From NCBI GenBank assembly GCA_021852265.1, contig JAJZNV010000022.1:1-45516 (forward strand): a DNA stretch of 45,516 nt. The letters run 5' to 3'. Each line of letters begins with the position of its first letter. Position 1 is the first letter of the stretch. The notes below the pieces were generated by a model. That model made no database searches. It worked only from the letters and a program-made list of their open reading frames with translations, and was not told where the DNA came from. The position numbers were made by a program, and so were the translations under genes. The DNA is from Nanobdellota archaeon (lineage in GTDB: Archaea > Nanobdellota > Nanobdellia > Parvarchaeales > Parvarchaeaceae). Shown here one piece after another: positions 8,703 to 16,712 of the stretch.

Positions 8703-8711
8703 CTATATAAG
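8703..8711 (-). promoter_or_regulatory. TATA box of the winged-helix/orphan/hisS operon
   Basis: Minus-strand CTTATATAG centred 26 bases upstream of the ATG at 8681, predicting a leaderless start there. Confidence 0.6.
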
Positions 8712-8766
8712 TCTTTTGTATGGTAAAACCCGTACTTATTTTTAGATGGGTGAACTGTGTAAAAGT

Positions 8767-10086
8767 CTATCTGAGAACTACACGCGTAATGCCTGTCTTA
8801 TAACTAATTTCGAAGTTTACCTGCTCACCGCCGAGTTCTGAATGTATAACAGCCTTATCCTCTGCAGGTAAAAACCGTATGCTTATGCCTTCTGGCAGAA
8901 CATCCTCAATTCTCTTTTTATAGTTTTTAGCAATAATGTTCAATGGATCGTTAAAAACAACTTTTCCCCCGTGTTCTAAGCCAACCACGCGGGAAACTTC
9001 TCTTAAAAATGCACCGGCACTCCATTGTGTTTCCTTCATCTGCAGCAGTAAAGGCGACATTTCTACCGGCGCTATACTCTCCAAGTCTGCAAAGTGCATT
9101 CTCCCAGTCATATCTATCGGGGAATCCCTCTCCGGATTTGCATCGGAGTAGATATACGTTTTATAGAGTCCGTTTTCTGCCGGCTTAGCGGCTCTGTGTG
9201 TAAGGAAATGAATATCACTGCTGGTTCTTATGAAATTATCACAGAATTCGCCCTTGTCTATTCCATTATCCTTCAGTGATTTGCTAAGTTTGCCATCTAT
9301 AAAATCATTTGTGAGCGGGTATATCCCGAGGTCGTATTCTCCCGGAGTGGGCCTTATATTCGATGGCAAAAGCCTTATCTCCTGTGCGTATTTAATATTC
9401 TTTACATTCTTTCTGCAAGGTTCTTCACCAGTTTTTGGACATATAGGATCCAAAATCACATCCTCATCCAGTTCAGAAACGCTTATAGTAGGACATATCA
9501 ACATATCCAATGTGTTGCTGTACAGGGAATCTGAATTACGCAGTGCTGTGAACGCGAGATCCAGATTTTGGCCACCGAGGGGACGGTGTGGACCCGCCGC
9601 ATCGCTATCAATATCTTCCTTTGTGATGATAGAAAAGAGAGGGGTTGTCCTGGGATTAAAATCTGTTTTAAATCCCAAATATTCGGGCAGCGTTCTGTCA
9701 AGAAGTGTGTGCCAGTGTGAAGAACCATCTATAAGATTTTTATAATCATAATAGTAAATTGGATCATAAATTTGCATGGCAGTAGCTAACATGCCGGAAC
9801 CTTTTACATTTATACTGAATTCGGATTCATTTATCCTGACAATGCTGTCCTCCTCGGCGAATGTCATTGTCCTACCACCTTCTTGTCTTGCAAGAAGCGG
9901 CCCACTCACTTCATTTCGCAGTCTCTGCGGTACCTGCAAGCGGCTTACAAATGCCCGCTTGGAGTACGGGGAAATATCTTTAAAATGTGGATTTTCTATG
10001 ACTCTTTTTGGGATTATACCGTACTCCATTAAAAAGTACTGGTTTTTATCACCTTGTAGATTCCAGTATGGTATCTTTACGCCCAT
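8767..10086 (-). CDS. Hypothetical protein, 439 aa, no recognised family
   Basis: I do not recognise a family. The frame can be extended to an ATG at 10188 (473 codons), but a TATA box at 10109-10117 lies 27 bases before the ATG at 10086, so the shorter form is preferred. The product looks soluble. A mid-region cluster, ICPTISVSELDEDVILDPIC then CPKTGEEPC, could bind metal. There are conserved-looking patches such as GPHRPLGGQNLDLAF, HFLTHRAAKPAENG and GRMHFADLES, and a C-terminal beta-rich part. It stands alone between convergent or divergent neighbours and is divergent to the GHMP kinase pair. Confidence 0.65.
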   Translation of the reverse strand: MGVKIPYWNLQGDKNQYFLMEYGIIPKRVIENPHFKDISPYSKRAFVSRLQVPQRLRNEVSGPLLARQEGGRTMTFAEEDSIVRINESEFSINVKGSGMLATAMQIYDPIYYYDYKNLIDGSSHWHTLLDRTLPEYLGFKTDFNPRTTPLFSIITKEDIDSDAAGPHRPLGGQNLDLAFTALRNSDSLYSNTLDMLICPTISVSELDEDVILDPICPKTGEEPCRKNVKNIKYAQEIRLLPSNIRPTPGEYDLGIYPLTNDFIDGKLSKSLKDNGIDKGEFCDNFIRTSSDIHFLTHRAAKPAENGLYKTYIYSDANPERDSPIDMTGRMHFADLESIAPVEMSPLLLQMKETQWSAGAFLREVSRVVGLEHGGKVVFNDPLNIIAKNYKKRIEDVLPEGISIRFLPAEDKAVIHSELGGEQVNFEISYKTGITRVVLR

Positions 10087-10108
10087 TTCTAGACTTAGAT
10101 TACAAGAG

Positions 10109-10117
10109 CTATTTAAG
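10109..10117 (-). promoter_or_regulatory. TATA box of the 439-residue orphan
   Basis: Minus-strand CTTAAATAG, 27 bases from the ATG at 10086. It lies inside the longer 473-codon reading, which argues against that longer start. Confidence 0.55.
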
Positions 10118-10174
10118 CGTTTCTTGTACAGAATGCACCTCAAATTGGCAATTGTACTTCCGCCGAGACAAAGC

Positions 10175-10182
10175 TTATTAAA
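10175..10182 (+). promoter_or_regulatory. TATA box of the first GHMP kinase
   Basis: TTATTAAA centred about 25 bases upstream of the ATG at 10203; predicts a leaderless transcript. Confidence 0.5.
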
Positions 10183-10202
10183 AGCCATCGATAAGTAATA
10201 AA

Positions 10203-11231
10203 ATGGCCCTTAATGAACGTGCGCTGCTTATTCGTTCTAGGGCACCTCTACGCATAAGTTTCGCCGGCGGTGGAACTGATATAAAGGAGTATTATGAAAA
10301 GAATGGCGGTGCAGTCATCTCTGCCACAATATCTAAATATGCATACACTACTCTTCGTCAGAGAAAAGATAATTCTTTTAGGATACGACAGGAGAGCTTT
10401 GGCATAGACTATTCTGGCAGTGTGCAGGACAAACCAAAAACTTCTAAACAGTCAGCATTTTTTGATGCGATAATGAAACATTTTTCACCAAAGACCGGAT
10501 TTGACCTCATAACACACAGTGATGTAAGGTACGGTTCCGGACTCGGTGCATCATCTACTATGATGGTATCACTAGTAGGCGCTTTCAATAAACTGTTGAA
10601 TCTAGATATGGACCCATATGAGATAGCGGAAACTGCATATAAGATAGAAAGACAGGATCTGGCGATAGAGGGCGGAAAACAGGATCAGTATGCCGCCGCG
10701 TTTGGCGGTTTCAATTTTATGGAGTTCTCAAAAACGGGGACGGTTGTGAATCAAATGCGCCTGAAAAAGAGCACGATTTATGAGCTGCAATTTCGTTCTA
10801 TCCTTATAAATACCGGCGCAACGCACATATCCGGCCAGATAATAAAAAAACAGAAAGGAAGGCTTTCTGATAATAGAGTGCTGGAATATTATGAGAGGCT
10901 TAAACAACTGGCTGTAGAAATAAAAAACAGGTTATACAGAGACGAAATAGATGAAATTGGGAATCTGCTAAACCAGGAATGGGAGAACAAGAAACTTCTA
11001 TCTGAGGGCATATCAAACAAGTCTATAGACACAATATTCAAGATTGCAAAATTGAATGGGGCAGAAGGCGGGAAAATCTTGGGCGCCGGCGGAGGAGGAT
11101 ACGCACTGTTAATCACAAATGAAGAGCATCGGCAGCGGCTGCTGACCGCTTTTTCAAAAAAAGGCTACGAAACCAGCTCTATAGAATTCGTTCCTAGCGG
11201 ATTGGAGACCTGGACCAGAAACTGCAATTAA
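10203..11231 (+). CDS. GHMP-family sugar kinase, HddA-like
   Basis: ATP-dependent sugar kinase of 342 residues. The N-terminal RAPLRISFAGGGTDIKEYYE is typical of the D-glycero-D-manno-heptose 7-phosphate kinase group. The GHMP phosphate loop is SGLGASSTMM (about 115-124), and motif 3 is KILGAGGGGYALL near 290. KQDQYAAAFGG matches the same group. In bacteria HddA phosphorylates heptose 7-phosphate at C1 on the way to GDP-heptose, but no isomerase (GmhA) or phosphatase (GmhB) gene is in this window, so the true sugar is open. A second, related kinase follows 40 bases later. Confidence 0.85.
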   Translation: MALNERALLIRSRAPLRISFAGGGTDIKEYYEKNGGAVISATISKYAYTTLRQRKDNSFRIRQESFGIDYSGSVQDKPKTSKQSAFFDAIMKHFSPKTGFDLITHSDVRYGSGLGASSTMMVSLVGAFNKLLNLDMDPYEIAETAYKIERQDLAIEGGKQDQYAAAFGGFNFMEFSKTGTVVNQMRLKKSTIYELQFRSILINTGATHISGQIIKKQKGRLSDNRVLEYYERLKQLAVEIKNRLYRDEIDEIGNLLNQEWENKKLLSEGISNKSIDTIFKIAKLNGAEGGKILGAGGGGYALLITNEEHRQRLLTAFSKKGYETSSIEFVPSGLETWTRNCN

Positions 11232-11242
11232 ACCAAAGAAGA

Positions 11243-11252
11243 TTTTTAAATA
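11243..11252 (+). promoter_or_regulatory. TATA box of the second GHMP kinase
   Basis: TTTTTAAATA, centred about 25 bases from the ATG at 11272, immediately after the first kinase gene. The second kinase therefore probably has its own leaderless transcript and need not depend on read-through. Confidence 0.55.
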
Positions 11253-11271
11253 GGAACTGATAACTCTTGCA

Positions 11272-12249
11272 ATGATAATCTCGAGAACGCCCGTCAGGAT
11301 AAGTTTTTTCGGCGGTGGAACGGATTTGAGGGATTTCTATTCAACTTCGTATGGTGCGGTTCTATCCACAGCTATCAAAAAATATATTTATGTTGCTGTA
11401 AACCGGAGATTTGACGAAAAGATACGCGTAAGCTATTCAGAGACAGAAACGGTTGATTCTGCTGATCAGGTAAAACATAGTCTCATAAAAGAATGTCTAA
11501 AAACTGCGGGCATCGACAAGCAGATAGAGATCGTTACGATTGCTGACGTGCCGGGTCATGGCACAGGTCTCGGCTCTTCAAGCTCACTTGCCGTCGGTAC
11601 AATAATTGCATTAAAAGAATACACTAATAAACCGACAAACTTTGAAGAAGCTGCAAAAGAAGCATGCAAGATAGAGATTGGGACACTTAAAAAACCGATA
11701 GGCAAACAGGATCAGTACATAGCCGCACTCGGCGGGTTCAGGTACATCCGGTTTAATGCAGACGAAACGGTAAGCACATACACTATAAACCCGGGAAAAA
11801 ATACACTTGAAGAACTGGAAACGAATCTTGTCTCATTTTACATACCCGGCAGCAGGGAGGGTGATGTAATCCTTGCAGACCAGAGGAAAAACATACCGGA
11901 AAAAATGAAGATACTGGAAGAGATGCGCAACCAGGCTGAAACCGGAATGGAGGCAATAAAAAATGGCGATCTATCTTCCTTCGGTAAACTGCTCGACAAG
12001 GCGTGGCAGTTAAAGAGCACCCTTAGCAATAAAATCTCGAATCCTACAATCTCCAAATTTTATAGGATGGGTATGGACGCAGGTGCGCTTGGCGGAAAAC
12101 TAAGCGGTGCAGGAGGGTCTGGATTCCTCACGTTCTATTGCGATAAAGAACACCAGAAAGGACTCAGAGAAGCCCTAAGGGAACTAAAAGAAATGAAAAT
12201 CAAGCTAGAACCTGGCGGAAGCAGCATCGTGTACAAAGAAAGCGATTAA
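11272..12249 (+). CDS. GHMP-family sugar kinase, second paralogue
   Basis: A 325-residue kinase with the same layout as its neighbour: SRTPVRISFFGGGTDLRDFY at the N-terminus, the phosphate loop GTGLGSSSSLAVG near 95-107, KQDQYIAALGG, and motif 3 GKLSGAGGSGFLTFY near 280. It is clearly diverged from the first copy, so the pair probably acts on different sugars or at different steps. Sugar 1-kinase activity feeding a nucleotide-sugar pathway is the likely role. It converges on the SpoVR gene 25 bases downstream. Confidence 0.85.
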   Translation: MIISRTPVRISFFGGGTDLRDFYSTSYGAVLSTAIKKYIYVAVNRRFDEKIRVSYSETETVDSADQVKHSLIKECLKTAGIDKQIEIVTIADVPGHGTGLGSSSSLAVGTIIALKEYTNKPTNFEEAAKEACKIEIGTLKKPIGKQDQYIAALGGFRYIRFNADETVSTYTINPGKNTLEELETNLVSFYIPGSREGDVILADQRKNIPEKMKILEEMRNQAETGMEAIKNGDLSSFGKLLDKAWQLKSTLSNKISNPTISKFYRMGMDAGALGGKLSGAGGSGFLTFYCDKEHQKGLREALRELKEMKIKLEPGGSSIVYKESD

Positions 12250-12274
12250 ATTTTAGTATTTAGATAATTAGAAA

Positions 12275-13831
12275 TTACCAGCGTACAAGCCCCTTGCTTT
12301 TCTGGTTGACCGGCATAGTCTTGAAAGATGTGCCGTTGCTGCCAATTACACACGGGTCTCCATCTGCATCGATTGTCTTAATATAAACGGGGTGCTTCCA
12401 CATCCTCGAAAGTCTATTGAGTGATTCGCCCGTGCTGTGATTGTCCAGTGTCATGAGTTTCGATAACATTATCTTATCTCCATCGGATACAGTATATGAG
12501 TTCATGCACCTGTCAATAAAAGAAGTATCGTGCTCTAAAAGGAGTCCTCGCCCAAAGCCTCCAATAAAACCTGTGCCATTTTTCGGAAGTTCTATACGCG
12601 GTATCGAACGCTCTAATCTTACCTGTAACATGAATTTTAATCCCTCTGTCGTTAAGTTATCAACCCAATCCTTGAATTCAGCATCTTTTTCCGTCTGCGG
12701 TTCAAAATCCTCTGGGATACTTCTCTTTAATAATTCGACGTAATCTGCCAGGAATAGGTCATCTGCATATGAATTAAGGAATCCCAAATCATCGCTAAAG
12801 CGCAATGAATCAAGTACTTTTTCCAGCCCCTTCCCCGATTTGTCATTATATGCGCGCTTGCTGTCGGTTGATAGAAGATCATAACCGAAACCAAACTGTC
12901 CTTTATTCCCTCGTTCTTCTATCCTTTCGAAAAGTTTTAATCCAAACGCGTAAGGTAGTTGTGCCATATTAGACGGCGTAGCGACATTATCTATAAACAG
13001 CTGCATTTTCGTGGAAGTCACTGGGTCTTTCTCACCATAAAGAGCATATTTCTTCTGGACAAAGGTAGCGAATCCTTCGTGCATTATTTTTACTCTAGCA
13101 GTTCTGTAAAGGCGGGCGGCCTCATATGTCATACTATAAAATTCTTTCTCCCACGGATTCATTGAGGCATTCTCTAACAGAAATTTATACACGTCATACA
13201 CCCTCTCTTCGGGCAGGGCATCTGTGGTTTTATAGTAGTTTTTAAACGAATTGTCTGCCTCCGTTCTGGACTCCGGATACAGATCTATAAGCATCTCAAG
13301 AGTCTGGGAAGTATCGAAATGATTCTGCAGTTCCGCCTTCCCATCCACGGCACCACCTTCGTTTAGTATTTTCTCCAGCTCCAGGTACCTCTCGCGAAAA
13401 GCAGCTTCTCTGGCTAAATCGACCCTTTCACCCTTACAGATATAGTTGTTGTAATCCATGTGCATGTGACCATAAACATGCGCCATTACACTTTTTATCT
13501 GAAAGTCCTCATCGGCTTTATTTATATAGACTACGGTATACTCCTCATTGTCAGATATATTTTTATAAACATGGCCCACCATTTCGTAAAGCGACTCATA
13601 ACGCGCGCCCATTCTTTCCCTTCTTAATACATAATTTTGTCCAGTATACCATGTCGGGAAGGGGGACGCATATAAAGCACTCGCAGCAGCAAGTCCGTCA
13701 TTGCTGACCAACCTAAATTCAACATTTCCAAATGACAGGTGGAGTTCATTAACTGTATAGTCAGCTATTTCACGGGCCACTTTAGTCCAATGACTATTTT
13801 CATTTACACCTTCTTTGACCACTATTTTCAT
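12275..13831 (-). CDS. SpoVR family protein
   Basis: A 518-residue SpoVR/YcgB-like protein. The diagnostic HVYGHMHMDYNN segment (about 117-128) corresponds to the HxxGHxxFxxNN motif of SpoVR, and HEGFATFVQKKYALYGE near 250-267 matches the EGWATF element; the His and Glu residues look like a metal site. The molecular function of SpoVR is not settled. In bacteria it is co-inherited with PrkA and DUF444, and here it is the last gene of that operon. Its ATG overlaps the DUF444 stop by four bases (ATGA). Confidence 0.88.
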   Translation of the reverse strand: MKIVVKEGVNENSHWTKVAREIADYTVNELHLSFGNVEFRLVSNDGLAAASALYASPFPTWYTGQNYVLRRERMGARYESLYEMVGHVYKNISDNEEYTVVYINKADEDFQIKSVMAHVYGHMHMDYNNYICKGERVDLAREAAFRERYLELEKILNEGGAVDGKAELQNHFDTSQTLEMLIDLYPESRTEADNSFKNYYKTTDALPEERVYDVYKFLLENASMNPWEKEFYSMTYEAARLYRTARVKIMHEGFATFVQKKYALYGEKDPVTSTKMQLFIDNVATPSNMAQLPYAFGLKLFERIEERGNKGQFGFGYDLLSTDSKRAYNDKSGKGLEKVLDSLRFSDDLGFLNSYADDLFLADYVELLKRSIPEDFEPQTEKDAEFKDWVDNLTTEGLKFMLQVRLERSIPRIELPKNGTGFIGGFGRGLLLEHDTSFIDRCMNSYTVSDGDKIMLSKLMTLDNHSTGESLNRLSRMWKHPVYIKTIDADGDPCVIGSNGTSFKTMPVNQKSKGLVRW

Positions 13832-14874
13832 TCTGTGTCTCCCAAAAGATCCGAAAGTGCTTTCGCTATGTTAACGTTTGTCGCTTCTTTCTTGGCTTCT
13901 GTATACCTTAATTTAGTACTATCAATCTGCTTTATCTCATTAATGAACTTTGGCCACCCGTCCCGATTTTCATTTATCTGCATATACATCAACCGGGTTA
14001 TTTTAGGCAGCATGCTCTTTATTTCTTCTACTACAGATCCTTCTGGATCCAAATTCTCACCATCTGTTATATGCATGACGTAAACATCTTCATCCGCCCA
14101 GCTGATTTTCCGATTGTAACCCAACAATGACTTGTAAGGCGTGCCACTAAGCATGGCAGATACCGTTTTATATGCATCCAGAAATGAGGTGCCGCCGCCA
14201 TAAACATCCTTAAAGAAATCTCTCTCGGATACTTCTTCAGCCCCCGATGAATGAACTATGTAACAACGTGTAACATTTTCTTTATACTCTTCTTGCAACC
14301 TGAGTATTATATGAAGTGCAACCATATCCGCCATCTTTGTGACTTCGTCCATTGACGGGCTGACATCTCTCATAAGAATAAAAGTGGCTTTTTTGTAAGG
14401 TATTGGTTTATCCCGCACTATATCGTATCTGATGTCCTCTTCTTTTACATCGATGTGGAAACCCTTCTTTTTAAATTCGCCAGTCTGATTCTGCCGGTCT
14501 AGCATGGCTTCAAGTGTTTCTTCCTCGTTCTCCTGCAAACCATTTTCTGACACCAAAAACTCCATTTGGGTGCTGCGGAAACGATTGGGTTTAGTGAACT
14601 TAAGTTTCCACTTGTTCTGCTGGCTTAATATATATTTTCTGTCTATCCCGAAAACTATGTCTGCCCTCGAGTCACCGCCCTGATCGCCGGTTCCCTCTGA
14701 TCCATCCTCATCAGTTCCGTAGACTATTCTTGGATTGCTCTTAAGAGGTATGTGCCTTGATACAGCGCCACCATTGACAATATCCACTAAGTCCTCAACG
14801 GACAAATCGAGATCATCGTCTTCTTCATCTACTTTTTTCTTGTACTTTTCTTCTGAATCGCCCAAATCTGACAT
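13828..14874 (-). CDS. DUF444 (YeaH-like) von Willebrand factor A domain protein
   Basis: A 348-residue protein with an acidic, low-complexity N-terminus (DEEDDDLDLSVEDL) and a C-terminal vWA domain. The metal-ion site is DVSPSM (D170-x-S172-x-S174), with a second element HITDGENLD. YeaH proteins are partners of the PrkA kinase in stress and starvation responses. The frame could open at 14943 inside the upstream gene, but ATG 14874 has a GAGG five bases away overlapping the previous TGA, so this start is chosen. It sits between the second PrkA-like gene and SpoVR. Confidence 0.9.
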   Translation of the reverse strand: MSDLGDSEEKYKKKVDEEDDDLDLSVEDLVDIVNGGAVSRHIPLKSNPRIVYGTDEDGSEGTGDQGGDSRADIVFGIDRKYILSQQNKWKLKFTKPNRFRSTQMEFLVSENGLQENEEETLEAMLDRQNQTGEFKKKGFHIDVKEEDIRYDIVRDKPIPYKKATFILMRDVSPSMDEVTKMADMVALHIILRLQEEYKENVTRCYIVHSSGAEEVSERDFFKDVYGGGTSFLDAYKTVSAMLSGTPYKSLLGYNRKISWADEDVYVMHITDGENLDPEGSVVEEIKSMLPKITRLMYMQINENRDGWPKFINEIKQIDSTKLRYTEAKKEATNVNIAKALSDLLGDTE

Positions 14875-14881
14875 AAAAACC

Positions 14882-16690
14882 TCAAGGAGCCCCGTTAAGA
14901 TATATATCAACGGCCTGCTCGAAACACTTGTCCCAATATCCAAATTCTTTCGCGGAAAACTCTTTCAGCGATGCATAAAACTTCGACTTGTCGTCTCTCA
15001 GCTGCTCTAAGTACGGCTGCATGTCTTTTAGAAGTTCGAACTCGGTATCCCCGTATCTGCACGCAAAGTTTAGAAGCCCTTTCAGTTCCACAACCGGTTT
15101 CGCATTTTCCGGTTGTTTATATTCTACGTATTTCTTAGTCATCTCACGCAGTTCCGGTAAATTGATTATATCCTGCAACTTTCCTAATTTTGGCAGTATT
15201 TTTTCCGGTTTTTCTGAAACCAGATATTCCTGTAGATTCTTTACATAAACATCAAATGGCACCTCTTCGTATTTCATAGCAAGGGCTAAAATACCATACT
15301 CCAGATTACCTCGTATGTCCGCAGATATGCGTTCGCTCAGATAGTTTCTGACTTCCCCCAGCGGAGAAGTAAAGGAATTGCTGCTGCTCTCATCATAGAA
15401 GGTGAAAATATCAAAGAAATTTATATCACGCTTATCCCCATTTGCCTCGACTTTAAGCAGATCTTTCATTAGTCTAGGAGAAAATCCCTGTGACCACCCG
15501 GAGACATAACTTCCGTTATCTACGATAAGTTTTTTAATCTTTTCGTTTAAATCGACCTCCTCTGTCACCACATCCATAAGAAAAGTTTCTATGCTCTTGC
15601 TGAAGTTATTTGTTTTTCCAAGCACACCCGAATCATACATATCCAGCACATCAAGGAGAGTATCCAACTCCAATGAGGTTTTGTCCTCTACAAGGGACTG
15701 GGACAGCCTTGAAAGTATATTCATTATCGATAGATATCGGAATGCATTTGGGAAGTACCTGTTTATTGGTAGCTTCGATGGAGAATATATTTTTTCCTCC
15801 TGTGAATAGGACAGGTTTCGTCTAACCTTAACTTCGATAAGCCTCTCTCTCAAAGGAAGGGATTCTTCGTCTTCATCCTCGTTATTATCTCCGATAAAAC
15901 GTTCATTACTGTGTATGACAACCAGCATATCTAATGGGATGCGCTTTCCATTTTTGTCAAAAAGATTATTGTCATACACATTTATAAGAAACTGATAGTT
16001 GCTCAAGGAGATGTCTGACAATTTACTTTTGTCGGCGCTTATCAGAAGAATACCTCTATTGGCGTTTTTAACAACGCTGTAAAAGTGCTCTTCAAATTCC
16101 GGATCTGCAAGGTCTATATTAGCAAACTGAGGAATGACCTCTTGCAAAGCGAGTCTCTTCCCCCCCTCTTTTTCTTCTTTGAGGCTTCTTTCATCGCCAT
16201 CAAAGAACTTCTGCAGCGACCTTTTTGATGCAACTTCCGCAAGCCCGTTTAAACACTCCGGACACACTTCTTGGCCATTGCTAAAAAATGTGACACCTTT
16301 CTTTTCTATTGGCAATTCAAAAGGTAGATCCGATCTGAAGAGGTTAAAGGCATTCTCTTTGTAAGGACATTGCTCATCATTTATTGAGAGCGTATAAAGT
16401 TTTTCGGAAGTGGTGGCCTCTCTTACTCCTTGGTAAAGCAATTTCTTAAGTCCTTTTATCAGCTCGCTCTTTCCACTTGCACTGGGTCCGCGAAGCAGGA
16501 TTATAGGTACATAGTTACGGCTTGCTAAGAACTCGGCTTTAAATAGGGCAGCAGTAAGATTATCCTTTACTTCCTTCATGCCAAAAAGCATTCCATCGAA
16601 TCCGGTCCGCAGTGCACCTTCATGTACTATCTGGCTTATCGATTTTTCTTTCGAACCTATCAGAACCTCAAGGGATACCTTCTCTACCAT
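14882..16690 (-). CDS. PrkA-like AAA+ ATPase/kinase, second paralogue
   Basis: A 602-residue PrkA family protein. The Walker A loop is RGPSASGKSELIKGL (GPSASGKS at 68-75). A pair of Cys-containing elements, ECPYKENAFNL and EVCPECLNGL, mirrors a conserved cysteine feature of the PrkA AAA domain. The strand ILLISADKSKL and the later NVYDNNLFDKNGKRIPLDMLVVIHSNE fit Walker B and sensor regions. The C-terminal part is helical. It follows the larger PrkA gene by 22 bases, with AAGGAG about 10-15 bases before its ATG. Two adjacent PrkA paralogues imply a heteromeric assembly or division of labour. Confidence 0.85.
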   Translation of the reverse strand: MVEKVSLEVLIGSKEKSISQIVHEGALRTGFDGMLFGMKEVKDNLTAALFKAEFLASRNYVPIILLRGPSASGKSELIKGLKKLLYQGVREATTSEKLYTLSINDEQCPYKENAFNLFRSDLPFELPIEKKGVTFFSNGQEVCPECLNGLAEVASKRSLQKFFDGDERSLKEEKEGGKRLALQEVIPQFANIDLADPEFEEHFYSVVKNANRGILLISADKSKLSDISLSNYQFLINVYDNNLFDKNGKRIPLDMLVVIHSNERFIGDNNEDEDEESLPLRERLIEVKVRRNLSYSQEEKIYSPSKLPINRYFPNAFRYLSIMNILSRLSQSLVEDKTSLELDTLLDVLDMYDSGVLGKTNNFSKSIETFLMDVVTEEVDLNEKIKKLIVDNGSYVSGWSQGFSPRLMKDLLKVEANGDKRDINFFDIFTFYDESSSNSFTSPLGEVRNYLSERISADIRGNLEYGILALAMKYEEVPFDVYVKNLQEYLVSEKPEKILPKLGKLQDIINLPELREMTKKYVEYKQPENAKPVVELKGLLNFACRYGDTEFELLKDMQPYLEQLRDDKSKFYASLKEFSAKEFGYWDKCFEQAVDIYLNGAP

Positions 16691-16712
16691 CAGGTTAAAA
16701 CTCCTTTAATAC

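Noticed and set aside
9230-10198. Plus-strand ORFs opposite the 439-residue orphan
   Set aside because: The minus frame is much longer, has a TATA box at the right distance and normal composition; the opposite frames look like shadows.
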